64,000 nt of DNA from Streptomyces liangshanensis (lineage in GTDB: Bacteria; Actinomycetota; Actinomycetes; Streptomycetales; Streptomycetaceae), in NCBI RefSeq assembly GCF_011694815.1, contig NZ_CP050177.1, forward strand, positions 868,001 through 932,000, written 5' to 3'. The notes beneath the pieces are model-generated. The model worked only from the letters and a program-made list of their open reading frames with translations, had not been told where the DNA came from and did not search any database. Both the position numbers and the translations under genes were made by a program. Below, piece after piece: positions 1 through 6,832 of the stretch (its first letter is position 1; the number at the start of each line of letters is the position of its first letter).

Positions 1-1
1 C

Positions 2-43
2 AGCTGGGACCTGTACATCCTCCAACGCCCCCGGCACCGCTGA
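2..43 (+). CDS. Possible 3' end of an upstream gene (partial)
   Basis: The first bases read in one frame as 13 residues (ending ILQRPRHR) followed by TGA. The tail contains W, Y and I, and a new gene with a good ribosome binding site starts 90 bases downstream, so the C-terminus of a gene entering from the left is plausible. Too little is present to assign a function. Confidence 0.3.
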   Translation, partial: SWDLYILQRPRHR

Positions 44-132
44 CCGATGAGGAGCTGGCACCTGAGTTACATTCAGGAACAAGGCGCGGAGACATACTCA
101 GGGAGGTAAGCGGCAGCACCGAAGGAGAATTC

Positions 133-564
133 ATGCTGATGAAGCGAACAATCACGTCCGGCACCCTGATCATGATGGTCATGGGTGGACTGGCAATCAC
201 CGCGGGGACAGCCGATGCGGCTCCCTCGACGACGCGTGGGGCGGTCACCGCGGCGCGGGACGCGGGTACGGAAGGGGGCGCTTCCACGAATGCCGCCGGC
301 CCGTGGACCGTCGAACCCACCATCTACTACTCCTATTTCGACTGCCTTCAGACAGCCTCGATCATCCAGCAGTCCGCCGCGGACAACGGGCGCCTCATCG
401 AGACGAAATGCCCGACGGTGCTCGTATCCCCGAATCGCTGGATGGTCTACTGGAGGAACATCGGGACGACCACTCCCCCCTGCCGCGTATGCGGAAGGGA
501 AATCGGGGGCGAAGACACCGGCGAGGTCACCCTTGTCGGCCGGCACGAAATCCACGGAGCATGA
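133..564 (+). CDS. Small secreted cysteine-containing protein (first of a tandem pair)
   Basis: 143 residues of unknown function. A Sec signal peptide is clear: MLMKR, a hydrophobic stretch, then A-D-A-A near residue 30. The mature part has a pattern also found in the next gene: a Trp, a Cys followed by an Ala-rich helix, a second Cys about 27 residues on, a W-x-x-Y-W-R strand, and a closing P-C-x-x-C pair. Four cysteines suggest two disulfides or a metal site. A GAAGGAG ribosome binding site lies 5 bases before the ATG. The stop overlaps the next start as ATGA, so the two are probably translated together. I do not recognise the family. Confidence 0.75.
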   Translation: MLMKRTITSGTLIMMVMGGLAITAGTADAAPSTTRGAVTAARDAGTEGGASTNAAGPWTVEPTIYYSYFDCLQTASIIQQSAADNGRLIETKCPTVLVSPNRWMVYWRNIGTTTPPCRVCGREIGGEDTGEVTLVGRHEIHGA

Positions 565-926
565 GGTACACGCGGGTACGCAGAGTTGTCGCGGCCGGCG
601 CGCTGGCGCTGGTGGCCGCCGCCGGAACGGTGACGACGGCCGGTGCGGCCCAGGCCGCTCCCGTGATCCGTAGCACCACGTCGGCGAACGTCTCCCCCGG
701 CGAATCCCGTGCCTCGGAGTGGAGATTCGACAGCGTCTGGCCCACGGTGGCCGCGTGCTCCAACGCCGCCATCAATCTCTACGACTACTACTACTCCGAC
801 GGTTACGAGATCGAGGTGCAGTGCAGGGGGGCCGGTACGCAGTGGCAGCTCTGGTTCAGGCGGCTCTTCCCCGGAGACCCTTGCCACGCGTGCAGAACTG
901 AAAGCGTGGAAGATCGGCGAGTCTAA
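561..926 (+). CDS. Small secreted cysteine-containing protein (second of a tandem pair)
   Basis: 121 residues, starting at the ATG that overlaps the upstream stop (ATGA). A signal peptide is evident: MRYTRVRR, an Ala/Val-rich core, then A-Q-A-A. The mature protein repeats the layout of its neighbour: W-R-F, a Cys in an Ala/Asn-rich helix, a tyrosine-rich D-Y-Y-Y segment, a second Cys, W-x-L-W-F-R-R, and P-C-H-A-C near the end. The conserved spacing suggests a diverged tandem duplication. Overlapping ORFs in the same region in other frames lack a signal peptide or ribosome binding site. Function unknown; co-secretion or a two-component exoprotein is inference. Confidence 0.75.
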   Translation: MRYTRVRRVVAAGALALVAAAGTVTTAGAAQAAPVIRSTTSANVSPGESRASEWRFDSVWPTVAACSNAAINLYDYYYSDGYEIEVQCRGAGTQWQLWFRRLFPGDPCHACRTESVEDRRV

Positions 927-946
927 CCGGATGACGTGACGATATC

Positions 947-983
947 GCGATGCGCTCGACCGTCCACCGGTCGAGCGCATCGC
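947..983. terminator. 16-bp perfect hairpin between convergent genes
   Basis: Bases 947-962 and 968-983 are exact reverse complements with a 5-base loop (stem GCGATGCGCTCGACCG). It lies just after the stop of the secreted pair and just before the stop of the converging AraC-type gene, so it could end transcription from both sides. Confidence 0.8.
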
Positions 984-990
984 TGTGCGG

Positions 991-1347
991 TCAACTCTTC
1001 AGGGTTCTCAGGTAGGCCGCCGGAGTCGTGCCGTAAACCGATCTGAAAGTCTTGATGAAGTGGCTCGCGTCGGAGAAGCACCACCGGGCCGCGACATCGG
1101 AAATCGCCACCCCGTCGCGTACCTGCGCCAAATCGGCATAAGCCCGTTGCAAGCGGCGCCGGCGCGCGAACGACATGAGGGAGTCGCCCAGCGCCGAGAA
1201 CTCCCGGTGGAGAGTGCGCAGGGAAACGCCGACGGTTCGGGCGACAAGAGCGGGGGAAAGATCAGGATTGTCCAGATTCATCTCCACGACATTCATCGCC
1301 TGCCGCAGAATGTTCGATCGGGAATCATCCGGGTTCATTGCAGTCAT
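991..1347 (-). CDS. AraC-family DNA-binding domain protein (short)
   Basis: 118 residues from the ATG at 1347, chosen because GAAGGAAG lies 5-6 bases upstream; a longer reading to 1440 has no such site. The protein is essentially one AraC/XylS double helix-turn-helix: residues about 15-60 (MNLDNPDLSP...LVARTVGVS..TLHREF) and about 65-115 (ISDVAARWCFSDASHFIKTFRSVYGTTPAAYL, the classic second-helix signature). Family members normally carry a 150-200 residue sensing domain in front, absent here. It is either a stand-alone DNA-binding protein or the surviving C-terminal half of a longer regulator; the in-frame upstream sequence gives no recognisable sensor. Confidence 0.8.
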   Translation of the reverse strand: MTAMNPDDSRSNILRQAMNVVEMNLDNPDLSPALVARTVGVSLRTLHREFSALGDSLMSFARRRRLQRAYADLAQVRDGVAISDVAARWCFSDASHFIKTFRSVYGTTPAAYLRTLKS

Positions 1348-1469
1348 GCGTCTTCCTTCGTCCAACAGGCGTATCCACCGACAGTGCGGAGGCATCGCCC
1401 CGGCGGGCTGCCCGGTAAAGGCAACCGGTCGGGCGTTCACAGCCGATTCACCGCCGATCCATGGAGCGC

Positions 1470-4379
1470 CTACGCCTGCCCACCCCCCTCTCGCCGGGCG
1501 ACACCCGCCGCGTCCGCCGTCGCGGGGCTGCTCGGCCTGTCGAGGTCACGCAATCTCGTGCGGAGACGCTCGGCGAGTCGCTCGACGTCGGTGTGGACGA
1601 GCCGCTCCATGATGTGCAGCCCCTCGGTCCACACCGCGCGGGCCGCGGCCGGCTGGCCGGCGCTGAGGTGGGTGTCCCCGAGGCGCATGAGGGTGCCGAC
1701 CACGAACCAGTCGCTACGGCCCGTCCGTTGGTAGAGGGACAGGGCGTCGCGATAGACGACGAGGGCCTCGTCGTACCGTCCGAGTCGGTGCAGCGCGAAG
1801 CCGATGCTGTCCCAGGTGTCCGATGCGCCGACGTCGTGTCCGAGTTCCTGGTAGCGGGCCAGCGCCTGACGGCAATGGTCGAGGGCTTGCCGGGGCTGCC
1901 CGAGCAATACGTGGAACCAGCCGACCGCGTTGAGCGCGCTGGCGGTCATGGCCCGGCCCCGCCGGGTGTCGCCTCCGCGGTTCTCATGACTGCGGAAGAG
2001 CGCAAGAGACCGCTGCGCCGCGTCGAGCCCGGCTTTCAGGTCGCCCACCCTTTCGGCGATCACGGCCAGAAGGCGATAGCTCTGGGCGCGGCCGCTCATG
2101 TCGTGCGCCTCGGCGAACAGTTCGGTCGCCCGCTCCGCGTGAACGCGTGCCTGGTCGAAGCGGCCCAGGTCCAGCGCGACGACACCGAGGGAACGGTGGG
2201 CGTGTGCCTGGGCGCTCAGGTCTCCCAGTCGGTGCGCCGCTTCCATGGCCGCACGGTTCACCGCCTCCAGCTCCCGTGCCAGGCCGAGCCGGTGCAACTG
2301 GTTGCTCAGGGCCCAGGCGAGTTGCCAGGTGTGGACGTCGTACCGGCCGTTGACCGCCTGTTCGGCAATCGCCAGCAGCGCCGCCTGTTCCGCGTCGAGC
2401 CAGGCCTGGGCCCGAGCGGGGTCCCCGGCGAATTCTTCGCCGCGCACGCCCTCCGCCGGGGGCGCGAGCGCGATCAGTACGCGTTCGGAGGTGAGCGCGA
2501 CGGCCCCGTGAGCGGTGTGCAGGTAGTGGTCGAACATCCGGTGCCGGGCCTCGTGCAGGTGAGAGGGCGTCTCGAGCGTTTCGGCCAGTTCGGTGGCATA
2601 GGCGCGCACCAGGTCGTGGGAGGCATAGCGGCCGGGGGCGACCTCGTCCGTGAGGTGGGCCTGTACGAGTTCGCCGAGCAGTTGTCCGGTACGACGTAGG
2701 GTGAGCCCGGCCAGGCTGGCGACGGCCGCCGGAGCGATGTCCGGGCCGGGGTGCAGGGCGAGGAGCCGGAACAGCCGGGCGGCGTCGGGGCTGAGCGCCA
2801 GGTACGACCAGGAGAAGACGGCACGTACGTCGGCCGTCTCGTCGCCGTCGTGGAACGCGTCGAGGCCCTCGGCGCCGGCGCGCAGCTCGGCCGCGATCGC
2901 CGCGAGGGGGAAGGCGGGGCGGACGGCCGCGCGGGCGGCGGTGATCGCCAGGGCCAGCGGCAGCCGCGCGCACCAGGCGACGATCTCCTCGACCGCCTGG
3001 GGTTCGGCCGCGACGCGCTGTTCGCCGAGGCGGCGGGCGAGCAGTTCGCGGGCCTCGGCCGGGGAGAGGACGTCGAGGTCCTGGAGGTGGGCACCGTCCA
3101 GGGCGATCAGTCCGGAGAGCCGGTTGCGGCTCGTGACGACGACCAGACAGCCGGGCGCCCCGGGCAGCAGGGGCCGCACCTGCGCGGCGTCGCGTGCGTT
3201 GTCCAGCAGCACCAGCACCCGTCTGCCGGCGAGCCGGGTGCGGTAGAGGCCGATGAGCACGTCGATGTCCTGGGGCAGGCCGCGCGGGTCGGTGCCCAGC
3301 GATTCCAGCAGAACGCGCAGCGCGTGCTCCGGCGGAACGGGCACACCGGCCGGGTCGAAGCCCCGGAGATTCAGGTACAGCTGACCGTCCGGGAAGCGGT
3401 CCGCGATCTGCCGCGCCCAGTGCACCGCGAAGGCGGTCTTGCCGACACCCGCCATGCCGGCGATGGCGCTGATCACGACGGTGCCGCCCGAGGGCAGCGC
3501 GGAGACCTCGGCCAGCTCGGCGTCACGGCCGACGAACATCGGCATACCGGCGGGCAGTTGAGCCGGAACGCTGATGTCCGGCGCGGGTACGGGTCGGGCC
3601 TGGCCGGGTGGACCCAGGAGCTCCGGGTCGGCTCGCAGGACACGCTCGTACATCTGCCGCAAGGCCGGCCCGGGATCCACCCCCAACTCCTCGACGAGCA
3701 CGGTCCGTGCCTCGCGATACGTTTCCAATGCCGCCGCCTGTCGCCCCGACCGGTACAGGGCGAGCATCAGAAGCTCCCGGAACCGCTCGTCGAGCGGATG
3801 CTCGGCGACCAGGCCCGCCAGCTCCGAAGCGGCCTTCGCGTGGGCACCGCAGTCGAGTTCGGCCGTGAGACGGGCCGCTCGCGCCGACAGACGCAGCTCG
3901 TCCAGTCGCTGTCGCTGACCCCGCGCGTACTCACCCCGCACACCGGCCAGCGGCGTTCCCTGCCACAGGTCCAGCCCTCGTCGCAGCAGCTCCGCCGCCC
4001 CCGCGGCGTCCCCCGCGCACCGCGCCTCGTCGGCCCGGGCAAGGAACTCCCTGAAGGCGTGGAGGTCCAGTCGGCCCGGCGGCACACGAAGCTGGTATCC
4101 GTCCCCGGTGTAGCGGATCACCGACGCCGCGATCTCCCCGCCGGGCTCCAGTGCCCTGCGGAGCCCGTGCACGTACGTCCGCAGGATCCCGACGGCGGAC
4201 GCGGGTGGCCGCGTCCCCCAGACCGCGTCCACCAGCCCGCTCGTCACCACCTGCGACCCTTCCGCCAGCAGAAGCACGGCCAGCACCGCCCGCTGCTGCG
4301 CGGGCCCGAGCCCGATCTCCTCCGCACCGCGCCACGCCCTGACCGGCCCCAGCACCGAGAACCGCACCTGCTCCCGCAC
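1470..4379 (-). CDS. SARP-family regulator with NB-ARC and TPR domains (AfsR-like)
   Basis: 969 residues, GTG start behind a GAGGGGG site. Domains in order: OmpR-type winged helix (about 5-95), bacterial transcriptional activator domain (about 100-245), NB-ARC/STAND ATPase (about 285-560, Walker A G-M-A-G-V-G-K-T near 309-316, LVLLDNA as Walker B near 385), helical region, then tetratricopeptide repeats (about 650-930; for example SLGVVALDLGRFDQA, SIGFALHRLGRYDEAL). This is the full architecture of AfsR-type global activators of secondary metabolism, which use ATP hydrolysis to gate DNA binding at promoters. It is divergent from the Excalibur gene, and the 262-bp gap holds an 18-bp tandem repeat. 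Whether this is the global AfsR or one of its paralogues cannot be decided here; no biosynthetic cluster is adjacent. Confidence 0.92.
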   Translation of the reverse strand: MREQVRFSVLGPVRAWRGAEEIGLGPAQQRAVLAVLLLAEGSQVVTSGLVDAVWGTRPPASAVGILRTYVHGLRRALEPGGEIAASVIRYTGDGYQLRVPPGRLDLHAFREFLARADEARCAGDAAGAAELLRRGLDLWQGTPLAGVRGEYARGQRQRLDELRLSARAARLTAELDCGAHAKAASELAGLVAEHPLDERFRELLMLALYRSGRQAAALETYREARTVLVEELGVDPGPALRQMYERVLRADPELLGPPGQARPVPAPDISVPAQLPAGMPMFVGRDAELAEVSALPSGGTVVISAIAGMAGVGKTAFAVHWARQIADRFPDGQLYLNLRGFDPAGVPVPPEHALRVLLESLGTDPRGLPQDIDVLIGLYRTRLAGRRVLVLLDNARDAAQVRPLLPGAPGCLVVVTSRNRLSGLIALDGAHLQDLDVLSPAEARELLARRLGEQRVAAEPQAVEEIVAWCARLPLALAITAARAAVRPAFPLAAIAAELRAGAEGLDAFHDGDETADVRAVFSWSYLALSPDAARLFRLLALHPGPDIAPAAVASLAGLTLRRTGQLLGELVQAHLTDEVAPGRYASHDLVRAYATELAETLETPSHLHEARHRMFDHYLHTAHGAVALTSERVLIALAPPAEGVRGEEFAGDPARAQAWLDAEQAALLAIAEQAVNGRYDVHTWQLAWALSNQLHRLGLARELEAVNRAAMEAAHRLGDLSAQAHAHRSLGVVALDLGRFDQARVHAERATELFAEAHDMSGRAQSYRLLAVIAERVGDLKAGLDAAQRSLALFRSHENRGGDTRRGRAMTASALNAVGWFHVLLGQPRQALDHCRQALARYQELGHDVGASDTWDSIGFALHRLGRYDEALVVYRDALSLYQRTGRSDWFVVGTLMRLGDTHLSAGQPAAARAVWTEGLHIMERLVHTDVERLAERLRTRLRDLDRPSSPATADAAGVARREGGGQA

Positions 4380-4597
4380 CCCACATCCCCCTCGGAGCCC
4401 TGATCAACGCCCCCTGGCACGCTACTTGACCCGTTGCCGCATGATCGGCCGCCGAAAGGGGCCGGCCGCGGCAGCGCCGGGCTGTCCAGCACCCACACGG
4501 GAACGGATACCGCCGGGGCCACACCGCTTCATCACAACTCGGCCACCAATAAAGCGCATTCCTCACATCGGTCCAATCCGGACCGCTACGTTCATGC

Positions 4598-4633
4598 CTC
4601 CACGAAACACCCCTGCTCCACGAAACACCCCTG
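4598..4633 (+). repeat. Exact 18-bp tandem direct repeat in a divergent promoter region
   Basis: CTCCACGAAACACCCCTG occurs twice with no gap (4598-4615, 4616-4633), ending beside the GGGGG ribosome binding site of the Excalibur gene. SARP regulators bind direct repeats, so this could be a target of the divergent AfsR-like protein, but a simple duplication is equally possible. The unit is a multiple of three and would add PRNTPx repeats if translation began upstream at 4594. Confidence 0.7.
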
Positions 4634-4641
4634 GGGGACAC

Positions 4642-5181
4642 ATGTCGTACAACCAGCCGCCGCAGCCGCAATGGGGGCAGCCGCCCGCCGGGCCCCAGCC
4701 GTACACGCCGCCGCCGGTGCCGGGTGGGCGGCCGGGGTGGGCGCGGAAGCGCGTTCTCATCCCGGGCGCGTTCCTGCTCCTCTGTCTCGGCATCGGGATC
4801 GGCGGGGCAAGTGACACCACGAAGAACACCGAGGCCGTGGCCGAGTCGAAGGCCGTGCCCGCGGCGACCGTGACCGCGACGGCGACACGGACGGAGACGG
4901 CGGCGCCGGCCGCCACGCCCGCGCCCACCGTGACCGCGACGGTGACCGCCAAGGCGAAGCCGGCCCCGACCGTCACCAGGACGAAGACGGTACGGGTCAC
5001 GGTGGCACCGGCGGCGGGCGGCAGCGGCGGGGGCGACGATTCCGGCGGGGACGACAGCTCGTCGACGTACTACGCGAACTGCACCGCGGTCCGCGCCGCC
5101 GGCGCCGACCCCATCCGCCGCGGCGACCCCGGCTACGGCTCCCACCTGGACCGCGACGGTGACGGGGTCGCCTGCGAGTAG
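4642..5181 (+). CDS. Membrane-anchored Excalibur calcium-binding domain protein
   Basis: 179 residues. An N-terminal cytoplasmic Pro/Gln-rich segment (MSYNQPPQPQWGQPP) is followed by one transmembrane helix (about 38-55), a long Thr/Val/Ala-rich stalk with repeated TVTAT units (70-130), a Gly/Asp linker, and a C-terminal Excalibur domain (about 145-179: YYANCTAVRAAGADPI..GDPGYGSHLDRDGDGVACE) with the D-x-D-x-D-G calcium loop. The Excalibur domain is extracellular in this family and is often attached to nucleases or cell-surface proteins; here no enzyme domain is present. The start was chosen for the TGGGGGAC site just upstream. Confidence 0.88.
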   Translation: MSYNQPPQPQWGQPPAGPQPYTPPPVPGGRPGWARKRVLIPGAFLLLCLGIGIGGASDTTKNTEAVAESKAVPAATVTATATRTETAAPAATPAPTVTATVTAKAKPAPTVTRTKTVRVTVAPAAGGSGGGDDSGGDDSSSTYYANCTAVRAAGADPIRRGDPGYGSHLDRDGDGVACE

Positions 5182-5235
5182 ACGGACGAGGAGCGGGGCC
5201 GGCCGACCGGATCGGGTCCGGGGGTCCCGCGCTGG

Positions 5236-5293
5236 TAAAATGGGGGGACGCTTCGACGTGGCAGGGGCCCGTACCGCTTGAGGTACGGGCCCC
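5236..5293 (+). promoter_or_regulatory. Possible -10 box and 12-bp leader hairpin before the DEAD-box gene
   Basis: TAAAAT at 5236-5241 could be a -10 element; no convincing -35 is visible. Bases 5264-5275 and 5282-5293 form a perfect 12-bp stem (GGGGCCCGTACC) with a 6-base loop, ending 36 bases before the start codon. There is no T-run, so a structured 5' leader or attenuator that the helicase itself might act on is as likely as a terminator. Confidence 0.5.
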
Positions 5294-5329
5294 CGCCCGT
5301 TCCGGGCGCCACACCGAGGAAGGTTCCCC

Positions 5330-6748
5330 ATGAACGCGAAGTCGTCCGCCTCCGGGCGCTCCGGTGCCGGCAGGTACGACCGTGCCACGGCGCCGCGCGG
5401 CGAGCTCGCGGTGCCCGGGACCGTGGTCCCGGGCCGGCCGCCGGCGCGGTCCTTCGCCGAGCTGGACCTGCCCGCGGAGCTGGTCAGGGCGATGACCGGC
5501 CTCCAGGTGCGGGAGCCGTTCCCGATCCAGGCGGCCACCCTGCCGGACGCCCTGGCCGGCCGTGACGTGCTCGGCCGCGCACAGACCGGCTCCGGCAAGA
5601 CGCTCGCCTTCGGGCTCGCGCTCCTCGTCCGCACGGCCGGCCGCCGCGCCGAGTCGAAGCGGCCCCTCGCGCTGGTCCTGGTGCCGACCCGGGAGCTCGC
5701 CCAGCAGGTGAGCGACGCGCTCGCCCCGTACGCGAAGGTGCTCGGGCTCCGGCTCACGACCGTCGTCGGCGGGCTGTCGATCTCGCGGCAGGCGGCGGAC
5801 GTCAAGGCCGGCTCCGAGGTGGTGGTCGCAACCCCCGGCCGGCTCGCCGACCTGGTCGGACGGCGGGACTGCCATCTGGACCGGGTGGCGATCACGGTCC
5901 TGGACGAGGCGGACCAGATGTGCGACCTGGGCTTCCTGCCGCAGGTCTCGGAGGTCCTGGAGCAGGTACGGCCCGACGGGCAGCGGATGCTGTTCTCGGC
6001 GACGCTCGACCGCAACGTGGATCACCTGGTACGGGAGTACCTGCACGACCCGGTCTTCGCCTCGGTCGACCGGGCGGCGGCCTCGGTCACGACGATGGAG
6101 CACCACGTACTGAACGTGCACCCGGCCGACAAGTACGCCACCGCCACCGAGATCGCGGCCCGCGACGGGCGGGTGCTGATGTTCCTGGACACCAAGGTGG
6201 GCGTGGACCAGTTCACCCGCCACCTGCGGGGCAGCGGGGTCCGGGCCGCCGCCCTGCACAGCGGCAAGTCACAGCCCCAACGCACGCACACGCTGGCCCA
6301 GTTCAAGGACGGTGAGGTCACGGTGCTGGTCGCCACCAACGTCGCGGCCCGCGGCATCCACATCGACCACCTCGACCTCGTCGTCAACGTCGATCCGCCC
6401 GCCGACCCGAAGGACTACCTCCACCGGGGCGGGCGCACGGCGCGCGCGGGCGAGTCGGGCCGGGTGGTCACCCTGGTCACCCCCGGTCAGCGGCGGGACG
6501 TGAACAAGATGATGTCGGACGCCGGGATCCGGCCGACGATCACGCAGGTGCGGTCCGGCGAGGAGCAGCTGACCAGCATCACCGGCGCCAAGCGGCCGCC
6601 TGTGGTCGACCAGGGCAAGACCGGCCGCATCCCCTTCCAGGGCATGGGCAACCGGACGGGCCGTCCCCCGAAGGAGTCCCGCAAGGCCGCCGACGCCCGG
6701 CGGACGGCCGAGGCCCGGCGCGCCGCCCAGGTCCGCAAGGCTCGCTGA
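5330..6748 (+). CDS. DEAD-box ATP-dependent RNA helicase
   Basis: 472 residues behind a GAGGAAGG site. Motifs in order: Q-motif region (F-x-x-L-x-L-P, PFPIQAATLP about 43-72), Walker A AQTGSGKT (84-91), PTRELAQQ, a GG motif, TPGRLADL, D-E-A-D, S-A-T, and in the second RecA domain DTKVGVDQF, VATNVAARGIH and HRGGRTARAG. The C-terminal tail is short and Ala/Arg/Lys-rich (ADARRTAEARRAAQVRK), typical of actinobacterial RhlE/CsdA-like enzymes. It unwinds RNA duplexes in the cytoplasm, in ribosome assembly, RNA decay or cold adaptation. It is a single gene, with a structured leader upstream and a convergent neighbour downstream. Confidence 0.95.
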   Translation: MNAKSSASGRSGAGRYDRATAPRGELAVPGTVVPGRPPARSFAELDLPAELVRAMTGLQVREPFPIQAATLPDALAGRDVLGRAQTGSGKTLAFGLALLVRTAGRRAESKRPLALVLVPTRELAQQVSDALAPYAKVLGLRLTTVVGGLSISRQAADVKAGSEVVVATPGRLADLVGRRDCHLDRVAITVLDEADQMCDLGFLPQVSEVLEQVRPDGQRMLFSATLDRNVDHLVREYLHDPVFASVDRAAASVTTMEHHVLNVHPADKYATATEIAARDGRVLMFLDTKVGVDQFTRHLRGSGVRAAALHSGKSQPQRTHTLAQFKDGEVTVLVATNVAARGIHIDHLDLVVNVDPPADPKDYLHRGGRTARAGESGRVVTLVTPGQRRDVNKMMSDAGIRPTITQVRSGEEQLTSITGAKRPPVVDQGKTGRIPFQGMGNRTGRPPKESRKAADARRTAEARRAAQVRKAR

Positions 6749-6758
6749 CCGGCCGGGG

Positions 6759-6806
6759 TGCCGGACCGCCTCCCTCCTCGGAAGCGGCCCGGCACACGGT
6801 CCGGCA
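6759..6806. terminator. Inverted repeat between convergent helicase and sugar-dehydrogenase genes
   Basis: TGCCGGACC (6759-6767) is the exact complement of GGTCCGGCA (6798-6806), with further partial GC pairing between the arms. It fills the 84-bp gap between two converging genes, which fits a bidirectional terminator. The long loop makes it a weaker case than the other hairpins in the window. Confidence 0.45.
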
Positions 6807-6832
6807 TGAGTCCGCGCGTCACCGTCCCGGCG

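Noticed and set aside
4594..4641. Upstream in-frame ATG for the Excalibur protein
   Set aside because: No ribosome binding site, while the ATG at 4642 has TGGGGGAC correctly spaced; the extra residues would only encode the duplicated repeat.
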